Source: Silanimonas lenta DSM 16282
GTDB lineage: Bacteria > Pseudomonadota > Gammaproteobacteria > Xanthomonadales > Xanthomonadaceae
Direction: 5' to 3'
Assembly (NCBI RefSeq): GCF_000429065.1
Contig: NZ_AUBD01000001.1
Span: 62,001-126,000, forward strand
DNA: 64,000 nucleotides
Position 1 is the first letter of the stretch, and each line of letters begins with the position of its first letter. The position numbers and the translations under genes were made by a program. This document shows positions 53,480-64,000 of this stretch, piece after piece. Under the pieces are notes generated by a model. It was not told the DNA's origin and ran no database searches. It worked only from the letters and a program-made list of their open reading frames with translations.

Positions 53480-54796
53480 ATGAACGCGCTGGCGCCGCTC
53501 GCCGAGCGGATGCGCCCGCGTTCGCTCGATGCCATCGTCGGCCAGCGCCGCCTGCTCGGCCCCGGCGCCGCGTTGCGCCGCGCCCTCGAGGCGGGGCGGG
53601 TGCATTCGATGATCCTCTGGGGGCCGCCCGGCTGTGGCAAGACCACGCTTGCCCGGCTCGTCGCCGAGCGTGCGCAGGCCCGGTTCCATGTGATCTCGGC
53701 GGTGATGAGCGGCCTGCCCGAGGTGCGCCGGGTGCTGGCCGAGGCGGCCGAGGCCTTCGCCCGGGGCGAGCGCACCGTGCTCTTCGTCGACGAGGTGCAC
53801 CGTTTCAACAAGGCCCAGCAGGATGCCTTCCTGCCGCATATCGAGGCCGGGCACATCGTGTTCGTCGGCGCCACCACCGAGAACCCGAGCTTCGAGCTCA
53901 ACTCGGCCCTGCTCTCGCGCTGCCGGGTGCACGTGCTGGAGGCGGTGGCCGCCGAGGACATCGTCGCCGCCCTGCGTCGCGCCCTCGACGATGCGGAGCA
54001 GGGCCTGGGCGGGCAGGGCATCACCATCGACGATGGCGCGCTGGAGAGCCTCGCCGAGGCTGCCGATGGCGACGTGCGGCGCGCCCTGACCTTGCTCGAG
54101 ATCGCCGCCGAACTGGCCACGGACGGACGCATCGACGAGGCCACCCTGGCCCAGGTGCTGGCCGACCGCACCCGGCGCTTCGACAAGCAGGGCGAGCAGT
54201 TCTACGACCAGATCTCGGCCCTGCACAAATCGGTGCGCAGCTCCGACCCGGATGCCGCGCTCTACTGGCTGGCGCGCATGCTCGATGGCGGCTGCGATCC
54301 TGCCTATCTCGCCCGTCGCCTCACCCGCATGGCGGTGGAGGACATCGGGCTGGCCGACCCGCGCGCCCTCGACATGGCGATCAGCGCCTGGGAGGCCTAC
54401 GACCGGCTGGGCTCGCCCGAGGGCGAGCTCGCCCTCGCCCAGCTCGTGCTCTACCTCGCCAGCTGCGCCAAGAGCAATGCCGGCTATGTGGCCTGGAAGG
54501 CGGCCCGCGCCGACGTGGCGGCGCAGGGCACGCTGGCGGTGCCCATGCACCTGCGCAATGCCCCGACGAAGCTCATGAAGGGGCTCGGCTATGGCAAGGG
54601 CTACCAGTACGACCACGACGTGGAAGGCGGCGTGGCCCTCGACCAGACCTGCCTGCCCGAGGCGCTGGAAGGGCGGGTGTACTACCGCCCCCTGGAACGG
54701 GGGCTCGAGCTGCGGCTGAAGGAGAAGCTCGACGCCCTGCGCGAGGCGCGGACCCAGGCCCGGGCCGGCCGGCGTGGCGGGCAGGGCGGAGGCTGA
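53480..54796 (+). CDS. rarA: Replication-associated recombination protein RarA (MgsA)
   Basis: This is a 438-residue AAA+ ATPase acting at stalled replication forks. Walker A is WGPPGCGKTTLA at about residue 50, Walker B/sensor F-V-D-E-V-H-R-F-N-K, and G-A-T-T-E-N-P-S-F-E-L-N-S-A-L-L-S-R. The tetramerisation domain has H-K-S-V-R-S-S-D-P-D-A-A-L-Y-W and G-Y-Q-Y-D-H-D. It is 19 bases after lolA. Confidence 0.96.
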   Translation: MNALAPLAERMRPRSLDAIVGQRRLLGPGAALRRALEAGRVHSMILWGPPGCGKTTLARLVAERAQARFHVISAVMSGLPEVRRVLAEAAEAFARGERTVLFVDEVHRFNKAQQDAFLPHIEAGHIVFVGATTENPSFELNSALLSRCRVHVLEAVAAEDIVAALRRALDDAEQGLGGQGITIDDGALESLAEAADGDVRRALTLLEIAAELATDGRIDEATLAQVLADRTRRFDKQGEQFYDQISALHKSVRSSDPDAALYWLARMLDGGCDPAYLARRLTRMAVEDIGLADPRALDMAISAWEAYDRLGSPEGELALAQLVLYLASCAKSNAGYVAWKAARADVAAQGTLAVPMHLRNAPTKLMKGLGYGKGYQYDHDVEGGVALDQTCLPEALEGRVYYRPLERGLELRLKEKLDALREARTQARAGRRGGQGGG

Positions 54797-54827
54797 GCGC
54801 GCCTGCCGGGCGTGCTAGCGTTGTGCC

Positions 54828-55223
54828 ATGAACTGGACCTACCTCGGCCTCGTGATGCTGGGCGGTGCCTTCGGAGCCGGCCTGCGCTACAGCCTCGGCC
54901 ACTTCGCCCTGCTGCACCTCGGCGACCGCCTGCCCTGGGGCACGCTGGCCGCCAACTTCCTCGGCTCCTTCCTCGCCGGCCTGCTGTTCGAGTGGCTGGA
55001 AGGGCGCGGCACCGCCGGCACCGCCCTGCGTGCCCTGCTGATCGTGGGGGTGATGGGGGGGCTCACCACCTATTCCTCGCTGATGCTGGAACTGATGGCC
55101 TTCGGCCGGACCGGCCAGGCCGAGCGCGCGGTGGTCTATTACGCGCTCACCCTGGCCGGCGGCCTGCTGCTGGTCTGGGCCGGGATGCGCCTCGGCGCCT
55201 GGCTGCGCGGACCGCTGGCCTGA
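54828..55223 (+). CDS. crcB: Fluoride ion channel CrcB/Fluc
   Basis: This is a 131-residue inner-membrane protein that exports fluoride as a dual-topology dimer. Four hydrophobic segments are visible. The family motifs G-G-A-F-G-A-G-L-R-Y, GTLAANFLGSFLAG and GGLTTYSSLMLE (canonical GGxTTFS with Tyr in place of Phe) are present. Only 31 bases separate it from rarA, too short for the fluoride riboswitch often found upstream. Confidence 0.94.
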   Translation: MNWTYLGLVMLGGAFGAGLRYSLGHFALLHLGDRLPWGTLAANFLGSFLAGLLFEWLEGRGTAGTALRALLIVGVMGGLTTYSSLMLELMAFGRTGQAERAVVYYALTLAGGLLLVWAGMRLGAWLRGPLA

Positions 55224-57505
<2,282 letters not shown>

Positions 57506-57517
57506 AATCCCCCGCAC

Positions 57518-57607
57518 GGAGAGATGGCCGAGTGGTTTAAGGCAGCGGTCTTGAAAACCGCCGTGGTGGCGACACCACCGTGGGTTCGAATCCCACTCTC
57601 TCCGCCA
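57518..57607 (+). tRNA. serX: tRNA-Ser (anticodon UGA)
   Basis: Ninety bases are present, with acceptor stem GGAGAGA / TCTCTCC, discriminator G and encoded CCA. The anticodon loop is CTTGAAA with anticodon TGA (57552-57554), reading UCA codons. The long variable arm (CGTGGTGGCGACACCACCG) is typical of serine tRNAs, and the T loop is GGTTCGAATC. It begins 12 bases after the LysR gene. Confidence 0.97.
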
Positions 57608-57618
57608 CTTCGCCCCGG

Positions 57619-59835
57619 TCACTGGTTCCATTCCAGCGAGAGCTGGACGGCGCGTCCGGGCTGCGGCAGCAGCGAGCTGTAGAAACCGGCGCTGCCGGTC
57701 CACTGCCCGTCGGGGCCGAAGCGCCCGGGCTCGATGCCGGCAGAGGCGTCGTTGAGGCCGGGGTGGGCGTAGCGACGGTCGGTGAGGTTGGTGATGCCCA
57801 GGGCGAGCACGAGGCCCTGCCGCGGCAGGGCCTGCCAGCGCAGGTTGAGATCCGCCACGGCATAGGCGGGCAGCCGGCCGACCGGGTTGCTGGCGACGGT
57901 GTCGCGCGCCGCCATCCAGCGGCCGCGCAGGGTGGCCGTCCAGCGCGGGGTGGGCTGCCAGGTCCAGCCGGCATAGAACTTGTGTTCCGCCGCATCACCC
58001 ACCGGCCGGCGGCGCATGCCGCTGCCTTCGTCGCGCTGTTCTTCGGCGTCGATCCAGCTGGCGAAGATCCAGGCCTCGTGGCGGCCATCCGCCCAGCGCG
58101 CCCGGAGGCCGAGGTCGATTCCCCGCGCGTCGCGGCGTCCGAGGTTGGTCGCGCCGCCCGCCACGGTGACGATGTCATTGCGCGTCGCCAGCCGCCAGGC
58201 CGAGATCCAGGCCCCAGCTTGCCTTCCCTGCCAGCCCAGGTGCAACTCCCGCGTGGCCCCGCTCTCCGGTTTCAGCGCAGGATCGCTGCCGCTGCCCTGC
58301 CAGCCGCCGTACAGCTCGCGCGGGGCGGGTTCGTTGAACGATTCGCCATACAGCAGCTTGAGCGTCCAGGGGCCCCAGTTGCCCGAGTAGCCGCCGCGCA
58401 GGGTGGTGGCTGGGCCGATGGCGCTGAAGTCGTCATGCCGCAGGCCGAGGGTCAGCACATGGCGGTCGCCCTCGCCGAAGCGCCCGTCCCACTGCCGCCG
58501 TAGCTGGGCGTAGGCGCTCCATTGCCGGGTGCGGATGCGGTTGCCGGGCAGGGTGTCGAAGCCGGCGCGGGGCGGGAAGGGGTAGGCCTCGAGCGAGTCG
58601 AATTCCTCCGGGAAAACGGAAGGCCCGTAGTTCGTGCGGTAGGCCTTCTGCAGGTCCTTGTGCTCCCGGCGCAGACCGGCCACCAGCGACAGGCCGGGCG
58701 CGATCGCCAGCTCGCCGTCGTGCGAGAGCGTAAGGCTGCGGTTCTCCGAGCCCCAGTAGCTGAAATCCACCACCCGGCGCAGGCTGCCATCCGGCTGCAG
58801 GGCCGGGTATCCCTCGACGAAGTAGGAGCCGTCGGCCACGCCGCTCTCGCGCCAGCGCAGGTGGGTCTCGCCATGCCAGCGCCCGAGGACGAGTTCGTGG
58901 GCGATCCCGAGCACGCGGTCCGGCTCGCGCCACACGGCATCGTTCTGCACGGCATCGCCGGCATAGGCATTGCCATAGCCGCTCGACAGGGTGAAGGCCT
59001 GGGCATAGGCGCTCCAGGCGTTCCAACGCCAGCGCAGGTCGAGGCCCTGGTGGCGGTGCCGTGAGGCGTAGCGCCCGCCGAATCGGCCATCGGCGAAGGC
59101 GCCCCAGAGCCGGCGGTCGGCGTAGTAGGCCTCCGAGAAGGGCGCGAGCCCGCCCCGTGCTCCGTCGTCGAGACGGCCTTCGTCGTGGCGCAGGGCCAGG
59201 GAGAGGCGGTGTTCTCCCCAGCCCCGGGCGAGGTGCAGGTCGATGAGGCGGCGACCGAAGCTGCCGGCGCTGATCCGGCCGGAAAACGCGCGATCGACCC
59301 CGGCGCCGGGAGCGGTGACGATGTTCACCACGCCGACGAAGGCGTTCGCGCCGTAGATCACCGCCGAGGGGCCATAGACCACCTCGACGCGCTCCACCTG
59401 CGCCATCGGCAGGGCGGTGATGATCTCGTCCTGGTTGAAGTAGAGATGGTTGAGCGGCTGGCCATCGAGCAGCAGGAGATAGGGCACCGACATGGTCCGG
59501 CGCAGGCCGCGCCACTGGTTGCGCAGCCAGGAATCGCCGTAGGCGCGCGCGAGGTCCATGCCCGGAAGATCGTCATACACCTCCGACAGGTCACGGTAGC
59601 CGCGCAGTGCGAGATCCTGCCGGGTGAGCACGAGGATCGTGGCCGGGGCATCCCGCGCCCGCTCGGCCTGGCGCGAGGGCGCGACGACCACGAGATCCAT
59701 CAGTTCTTCCAGCTCGAGTTCGAGCAGGTCGCGTTCCGCCCGTGCTCCCTGGGCGATTGCCGGCTCCGGCCCGAGGAAGGCGAGCAGGCAGAGCAGCGAC
59801 GTCCAGCGCGCGGAGAGGGCAGGCATGGCGGCCAT
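57619..59835 (-). CDS. TonB-dependent outer-membrane receptor
   Basis: This is a 738-residue protein. A signal peptide (S-A-R-W-T-S-L-L-C-L-L-A-F-L...AIA) precedes a plug domain (about 45-165) with L-M-D-L-V-V-V-A-P-S-R as a TonB-box-like start, D-L-S-E-V-Y-D-D-L-P-G-M-D and E-R-V-E-V-V-Y-G-P-S-A-V-I-Y-G-A-N-A-F-V-G-V-V-N-I-V-T. The rest is a beta-barrel, ending with alternating hydrophobic residues and a terminal L-S-L-E-W-N-Q. The plug resembles colicin-I-receptor/hemin-type ligand transporters, but the substrate is unknown. The start could also be 59826. It is divergent from the response regulator. Confidence 0.85.
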   Translation of the reverse strand: MAAMPALSARWTSLLCLLAFLGPEPAIAQGARAERDLLELELEELMDLVVVAPSRQAERARDAPATILVLTRQDLALRGYRDLSEVYDDLPGMDLARAYGDSWLRNQWRGLRRTMSVPYLLLLDGQPLNHLYFNQDEIITALPMAQVERVEVVYGPSAVIYGANAFVGVVNIVTAPGAGVDRAFSGRISAGSFGRRLIDLHLARGWGEHRLSLALRHDEGRLDDGARGGLAPFSEAYYADRRLWGAFADGRFGGRYASRHRHQGLDLRWRWNAWSAYAQAFTLSSGYGNAYAGDAVQNDAVWREPDRVLGIAHELVLGRWHGETHLRWRESGVADGSYFVEGYPALQPDGSLRRVVDFSYWGSENRSLTLSHDGELAIAPGLSLVAGLRREHKDLQKAYRTNYGPSVFPEEFDSLEAYPFPPRAGFDTLPGNRIRTRQWSAYAQLRRQWDGRFGEGDRHVLTLGLRHDDFSAIGPATTLRGGYSGNWGPWTLKLLYGESFNEPAPRELYGGWQGSGSDPALKPESGATRELHLGWQGRQAGAWISAWRLATRNDIVTVAGGATNLGRRDARGIDLGLRARWADGRHEAWIFASWIDAEEQRDEGSGMRRRPVGDAAEHKFYAGWTWQPTPRWTATLRGRWMAARDTVASNPVGRLPAYAVADLNLRWQALPRQGLVLALGITNLTDRRYAHPGLNDASAGIEPGRFGPDGQWTGSAGFYSSLLPQPGRAVQLSLEWNQ

Positions 59836-60002
59836 CGGCGATGGGGCGATGGCAGGGAGCGTACTCCTCCCGCCGGGACTTGGGAGGCGTAGCGTGGGAC
59901 GATTTCCTACAGGCCCCGAAGCATCGCCCCTTGCCGCTGCCGCGCCGCCGCTCCTAGGCTGTGTTCTCCCCCCACCCAACCCCCGTGGACGGAGGCGTTC
60001 CC

Positions 60003-60647
60003 ATGATCAAGGTGTTCCTGCTGGACGACCATGCCCTGGTGAGGACGGGCTACCGCCTGATCCTCGAGCGCGAGACCGACATGGTGGTGGTGGGCGAGGC
60101 CGAAGACGGCGAGACCGGCCTGCCGCTGATCCGGCAGCTCAAGCCTCATGTGGTGCTCTGCGACCTGCACCTGCCCGGGGTGAGCGGGCTCGAGATCACC
60201 GAGCGCCTCGCCAAGGTGGAGGGCGGGCCGAAGGTGGTGATCTGTTCAGTGCAGCAGGACGGCCCGATGCCGCGCCGGCTGATGGCGGCCGGTGCCCATG
60301 CCTATGTCGGCAAGGGCTGCGATGCCGCCGAGCTGCTGAGGGCGATCCGCGAGGCAGCGCGCGGCAAGCGCTACCTCGCCAGTGAGGTGGCGCAGCACAT
60401 GGCGCTGGCCGGGGCGCAGGGCGAATCGCCCTTCGAGGCCCTGTCCCCGCGGGAAATGGAGGTGGCCAAGCTGCTCTGCCAGGGCCTCAAGCTCGAGGAG
60501 ATCGGGCGGCGGCTGCACCTGAGCGGCAAGACCGTGGCCACCCACAAGTACCGCCTGCTCGACAAGCTGGCGATCAAGGACACGGTGTCGCTGGCGCGGC
60601 TCGCGACCCAGTACGGCGTGCACGACGCCAACCTCGCTCCGCCCTGA
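60003..60647 (+). CDS. GacA/UvrY-like response regulator (LuxR-type HTH)
   Basis: This is a 214-residue protein. A receiver domain (1-120) has L-L-D-D-H, the phosphoacceptor aspartate in V-V-L-C-D-L-H-L-P-G (about D54) and K-G. A LuxR-type HTH follows (about 145-205: L-S-P-R-E-M-E-V-A-K-L-L-C-Q-G-L-K-L-E-E-I-G-R-R-L-H-L-S-G-K-T-V-A-T-H-K-Y-R). The S-P-F-E-A-L-S-P-R-E linker and L-D-K-L-A-I-K-D-T-V-x-L-A-R-L-A tail are those of GacA/UvrY. GGAGG precedes the ATG by about 7 bases. No sensor kinase or uvrC, which often adjoins it, is in the window. Confidence 0.85.
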   Translation: MIKVFLLDDHALVRTGYRLILERETDMVVVGEAEDGETGLPLIRQLKPHVVLCDLHLPGVSGLEITERLAKVEGGPKVVICSVQQDGPMPRRLMAAGAHAYVGKGCDAAELLRAIREAARGKRYLASEVAQHMALAGAQGESPFEALSPREMEVAKLLCQGLKLEEIGRRLHLSGKTVATHKYRLLDKLAIKDTVSLARLATQYGVHDANLAPP

Positions 60648-60649
60648 GC

Positions 60650-61075
60650 TCAGGCTTCGCGCAGGCGGTTGGCATCGTGGCGGCGCTGGGCCAGGGTGCG
60701 CAGCACCCGGGCCATGGCATCGCCGATGCGGTCGTGGGCTTCGCGTGGCGGGCGCAGGCCGAGCGCGCGCTCGAGATCGGCGTAGCTGGCATCACGGGGC
60801 AGGGCGTTCAGTGCCTCGATGATGCGGTTCACTGCCGCGACCGTGGGGGCGAGTTCGGCCACGCTGCGGTTGGCCAGCGCAAGGCTGCCGCCGAGGGCCT
60901 TCAGCAGGACCGGGAAGGCCGGCTGCGGAGGCGGGGGCAGCCCCTCGGGATCGAGCCGCAGGGCCAGGGTGTTCACCCGCCGCTCGGCGGCATGCCAGCC
61001 GCTGCGGCTGGCGATGCGGCCGCGGGCCGAGATGTCGGTGGCTTCGATGCGTGGGATCGGGTCGATCGCGTCCAT
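60650..61075 (-). CDS. Protein of unknown function
   Basis: This is a 141-residue protein convergent with the response regulator (2-base gap). It has an N-terminal stretch with A-R-G-R-I-A-S-R-S-G-W-H-A-A-E-R-R-V-N-T-L-A-L-R-L, a Pro-rich patch (P-P-P-P-Q-P), then two predicted helices with Ala and Arg. There is no signal peptide, membrane segment or recognised domain. It may follow DUF3999 on the same strand, 90 bases away. The start at 61075 is the only good ATG. Function unknown. Confidence 0.55.
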   Translation of the reverse strand: MDAIDPIPRIEATDISARGRIASRSGWHAAERRVNTLALRLDPEGLPPPPQPAFPVLLKALGGSLALANRSVAELAPTVAAVNRIIEALNALPRDASYADLERALGLRPPREAHDRIGDAMARVLRTLAQRRHDANRLREA

Positions 61076-61165
61076 GGACCTGGCGGGATGTCAAAACGTG
61101 TCAATGCGTGAAGTCTGGCACGTCTTGCCGCCGGGAAGGTGAACGTTGCGACTGCAACCACCGCC

Positions 61166-62551
61166 TCAGGACGGCGGCTGCCGCAGCACCCGCCAGCTGG
61201 CGCCCGCCACTGCCACGGCGCCCAGCACCAGCACGGCCCACAGCACCCAGCGCCCGCCGGTGTCGGGTGCGGGTGGCGTCAGGGCAGCGCTGCCCCCGGC
61301 TTCCACGCCGGGCCCGAGGCGGGCAAGCGGCGGTTCCCAGCCCGGCGCCTGGGCGGCCTTGAGCATGGCCAGCGCCTCTTCCGTGCCCTCGAAACGGCTG
61401 CGCTCGCTGCCCGATCCGGCCAGCAGCCGGTAGGGCGGCGCCCCCGAGGCCAGCACCAGCAGGCGTTCCGGGTGGTACCAGAGGCCGAGCCGCGGCGCGC
61501 GGGCCGGGGCATCGAAGACCAGGGTGAGCGGCCCTTCGCCGCCAAGCACGGCCGGGAAGGGCCCGGAGTACAGCGGGCCTTCTTCGAGCTCGAGCCGCCA
61601 CGCACTTCCCTGCAGCAGCGGGTAGGCCTGCGCTCCCTGTCCCTGTTCGAGGCGGAAGCCATTGACGGCATTGCGCTCCTCGAGGCGTGGTTCGACGGCG
61701 ACCACGGGCAGCGGGCCCGGCGCCGGATACTGCAGGCGGCGGCCATCCTCCGAACCCGCCACGGCATCGAGCAGGTGCAGGCGGCGTGGCGGGCTCGCCG
61801 GGTCGTGCCGCAGGGCGTGCAGGGCCTCGATCGGAGGCAGGGTGGCGCCTCCGAGGGGCTGCAGGGCCAGATGGCGGTAGCGGCTGTGCGGGAGGGTCAC
61901 CTCAAGGCGCTGGATGCGTCCTTCCCCTTGCCCGACCCGGAGCAGGGGGGCGGCGGGTTCGAGAGGCTGCCAGCGCAGGAGATCGTCCGAACCGTGCACG
62001 GCGAGGCTCAGGCGGAAGTCTCCGGCCGACTCGGGCACCGAGAACACCAGGGCGTCGATGCCACCCCGGCCGGTCTCGCCGGCATCCACCAGCCACTGCA
62101 TCGCCGGGGCGGGCGGCGCGGCATCGATCCTGACATCCACCGAGCGGCGCCCGCCGTCGCGGACCTGGACCGCCAGCCGTTCCCCGAGGGGCGCCGTGCC
62201 AGAGGGGGCAAGCGCCTGCGGCAGGGGCAGGGCGAAGCGCTGTGCTTCGGGCGGTACCGGCGGTGGGCTGCCGAGGCTGATGGCAAGGCGTCGGCCGGTG
62301 GCATCCAGTACCGCAAGATCGCTGCGGTCGGGGCGGGTCAGGGTGGCGTACACCTCGGGGGTGAGCTCGATGGCGAACACCGGGGCCTCGCCCACGTCCT
62401 CCACCGGGAAGGCGCGGGCGAAGCGCTGGCCGTCCTCGGCATTGAGGCTGCCGGCGGCCAGCAGCAGGAGCGGCAGCCACCGGCATGGAGCGGAGGCCGG
62501 ATGCGGGCGGGAGCGGGAGGCGGAAGACGCGGCAGGACGTGGAAGGCTCAT
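61166..62551 (-). CDS. DUF3999 family periplasmic/membrane protein
   Basis: This is a 461-residue protein with an N-terminal signal (C-R-W-L-P-L-L-L-L-A-A-G-S-L-N-A). A beta-rich extracytoplasmic region follows (E-D-G-Q-R-F-A-R-A-F-P-V-E, L-R-W-Q-P-L-E-P, Y-R-H-L-A-L-Q-P), and one C-terminal membrane segment (V-L-W-A-V-L-V-L-G-A-V-A-V-A-G-A). This is the DUF3999 arrangement. The partner DUF2339 gene precedes it with a four-base overlap (ATGA), a pairing common in Proteobacteria. Function unknown, perhaps envelope-related. Confidence 0.82.
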   Translation of the reverse strand: MSLPRPAASSASRSRPHPASAPCRWLPLLLLAAGSLNAEDGQRFARAFPVEDVGEAPVFAIELTPEVYATLTRPDRSDLAVLDATGRRLAISLGSPPPVPPEAQRFALPLPQALAPSGTAPLGERLAVQVRDGGRRSVDVRIDAAPPAPAMQWLVDAGETGRGGIDALVFSVPESAGDFRLSLAVHGSDDLLRWQPLEPAAPLLRVGQGEGRIQRLEVTLPHSRYRHLALQPLGGATLPPIEALHALRHDPASPPRRLHLLDAVAGSEDGRRLQYPAPGPLPVVAVEPRLEERNAVNGFRLEQGQGAQAYPLLQGSAWRLELEEGPLYSGPFPAVLGGEGPLTLVFDAPARAPRLGLWYHPERLLVLASGAPPYRLLAGSGSERSRFEGTEEALAMLKAAQAPGWEPPLARLGPGVEAGGSAALTPPAPDTGGRWVLWAVLVLGAVAVAGASWRVLRQPPS

Positions 62552-64000
62552 GGCAGATCCGTGGAGGGAGGGGCATGCCGGGGCGGGCGTGGGGCGAGCC
62601 GCCCGACCAGCACCAGCAGGCCGCCGACGGCGAGGAAAGACACGATGCCCATCAGGTCGCCGAGGTGCTGGCGGTCGATGGCCACGAGCTTCAGCAGCAC
62701 GAGGCCAAGCAGCAGGGCGCCGGCCGTCCACAGCGGGCGGCTGCCGCGGCGCGAGCCCAGCACCCAGCAGGTCACGCCGGCCAGGGACCACACCACCGAA
62801 AGCGCGGTCTGCGCCTGCGGCCAGCGCAGTACCGACGGCCAGTGATAGGCCCAGGGCATGGCCTCGGGCGACAGCGCGTGCCAGGTGCCGCGCAGGGCGG
62901 CCATCGAGAGGAACACGAGCGCCGCGCCGCCCAGCAGCAGGATGCCGGCCTGCCTGGGCGGACTGCCCGGCCTGGCCCGTCGCAGGGCCGCGAGCAGCCC
63001 GAGCAGGCCGGCGAGATGGAACAGTTCCAACGGATTGAGCAAGGGCAGCCAGGGCAACGGCGCCGCCGAGCCGGCAAGGCCCTGCGTGGCCCACCAGACG
63101 GCGCCGAGCAGCAGGCCGGCGAGCCAGAGGGCGAGCGGGCGGTAGCGCGCCGCTGCCTCGGCCACCGGCCAGGTGGCCCGGGCCGGATGGGTGGCGAGCA
63201 GCGCGGTGAGCGCCACCAGCGGCAGCCAGGGCAGCACCCAGTGCCAGCCCTCCCCCAGTGGCTCGGGATTCAGGGCCTGCAGGCCTTCGCGGATGGCAAG
63301 CCCGAGGGCGAGGACGAGGGCGGCGAGGCCGGCCAGGTGGGTGAGCGCGAGGCGGCGCGGGGTCTGGCGCAGCGCAGGCAGGGCGAGCAGCAGGCCGGAG
63401 GCGAATACCGGCAGCACGAGGCCCACCGGGCTGCGCCACCAGCCGGGCTGCAGGGAGAAGGCGAGGCCGAGGGCCGGCAGGGCCGTGGGCACGAACAGGG
63501 CGGGCCACCAGGCAGGCCGCTGCCATGGCAGGCGGCGCAGGGCGAGGGCGGCGAGCGCGCTGCTGGCAGCGATGAAGCCGAGCCAGAGCGCGGCCATGCC
63601 GGCCAGCCGCTCCTCCCAGGTGCCGGTCGCCATGCCGTGTTCCACGCCCAGGTCGGTGAGATCGATCCCGAGCAGCGCCCACCAGCCCAGGGCCGCGGCC
63701 GTGAGCAGCCCCCCGGTAAGGCCCCGGCTCGATCCCCGCTGGCGGTCGAGCAGGCGGGCGCAGGCCGCCGCGGCGAGGGCCAGCAGGGCGAGCGGCAGGC
63801 TGGGCCGGGCATCGCCCCCCGGCCCGAACCAGCTCCAGGGATCGCTGGCGAGGAAGGCGAGGCCGGCGAGGCCCTGCAGCAGCACGCCTCCCACCCGCGG
63901 CCAGCGGCGCTGCTGCACCTGGCCCAGCCAGAGCAGGGCCACGCCCTGCAGGGCCCAGGTCACCGCCGTCCACTGGGCCGAGAGTGCCAGCGGAACGGCG
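62548..64000 (-). CDS. DUF2339 polytopic membrane protein, 5' part outside the window
   Basis: The C-terminal 483 codons of a larger protein, open to the last base of the window, are present. At least twelve hydrophobic segments rich in Leu, Ala, Gly and Trp are visible, with no soluble domain. The C-terminal block (L-D-L-I/V-K-L-V-A-I-D-type: V-L-L-K-L-V-A-I-D, then L-G-D-L-M-G-I-V-S-F-L-A-V-G) is the DUF2339 signature. It overlaps DUF3999 by four bases. Function unknown; the two proteins probably act together in the inner membrane. Confidence 0.82.
   Translation of the reverse strand, partial: AVPLALSAQWTAVTWALQGVALLWLGQVQQRRWPRVGGVLLQGLAGLAFLASDPWSWFGPGGDARPSLPLALLALAAAACARLLDRQRGSSRGLTGGLLTAAALGWWALLGIDLTDLGVEHGMATGTWEERLAGMAALWLGFIAASSALAALALRRLPWQRPAWWPALFVPTALPALGLAFSLQPGWWRSPVGLVLPVFASGLLLALPALRQTPRRLALTHLAGLAALVLALGLAIREGLQALNPEPLGEGWHWVLPWLPLVALTALLATHPARATWPVAEAAARYRPLALWLAGLLLGAVWWATQGLAGSAAPLPWLPLLNPLELFHLAGLLGLLAALRRARPGSPPRQAGILLLGGAALVFLSMAALRGTWHALSPEAMPWAYHWPSVLRWPQAQTALSVVWSLAGVTCWVLGSRRGSRPLWTAGALLLGLVLLKLVAIDRQHLGDLMGIVSFLAVGGLLVLVGRLAPRPPRHAPPSTDLP

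Noticed and set aside
54797-54827. Fluoride riboswitch before crcB
   Set aside because: Only 31 bases separate rarA and crcB, too few for the aptamer.

Overview
The window is GC-rich (about 70 percent by eye) and gene-dense, and reads as a chromosome segment of a gammaproteobacterium of the Xanthomonadales (Lysobacterales) type. The evidence is synteny: smpB/ratA/rnfH/bamE/fur/recN/hrcA/grpE/dnaK/dnaJ/dapB/carA/carB/greA/rpfE-like/recJ/prfB/lysS, followed by an rpfB-like gene and the aconitase gene, is the arrangement of the Xanthomonas rpf neighbourhood. The later block clpS/clpA/infA/aat/trxB/ftsK/lolA/rarA/serS is conserved as far as enteric bacteria. No species can be named from the sequence alone.

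Positions 1 to about 10,340 are an accessory island that stops at the 3' end of the tmRNA gene ssrA, a classic integration hot spot. It holds a large unknown protein whose 5' end lies outside the window. Next comes a tightly overlapping five-gene cassette: a small peptide, a DUF2924 protein, a large serine recombinase and two tandem paralogous helix-turn-helix proteins. On the opposite strand, a two-gene unit encodes a ribbon-helix-helix-like protein and a 1518-residue SF1 helicase fused to a C-terminal PD-(D/E)xK-type nuclease. That unit has its own promoter with a possible operator over the -10 and is the best candidate in the window for a little-described, defence-like system.

From 10,345 to 33,250 is housekeeping. 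It covers ribosome rescue (tmRNA and SmpB), BamE, Fur, RecN, the HrcA/GrpE/DnaK/DnaJ heat-shock set, lysine and carbamoyl-phosphate synthesis, GreA, RecJ, RF2 with its programmed frameshift, and LysRS. A secreted protein of unknown function follows. From 33,256 to 40,840 is a signalling and metabolism block: an apparent operon rpfB-like acyl-CoA ligase / degenerate HD-GYP / EAL phosphodiesterase, an NTF2-like lipoprotein and aconitase A. The DSF synthase (rpfF), sensor (rpfC) and true rpfG expected beside these genes in Xanthomonas are absent from the window.

From 40,840 to 57,607 are nudJ/mnmA/hflD, the N-end-rule components (ClpS, ClpA and Aat) with infA, trxB, alanine dehydrogenase, ftsK, lolA, rarA, a fluoride channel, serS, a LysR regulator and tRNA-Ser(UGA). 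The last part has a TonB-dependent receptor, a divergent GacA/UvrY-like response regulator, one unknown protein, and a DUF3999/DUF2339 membrane pair cut by the window edge. tmRNA tagging and the ClpS/ClpA/Aat set are complementary protein quality-control routes encoded within 40 kb of each other.
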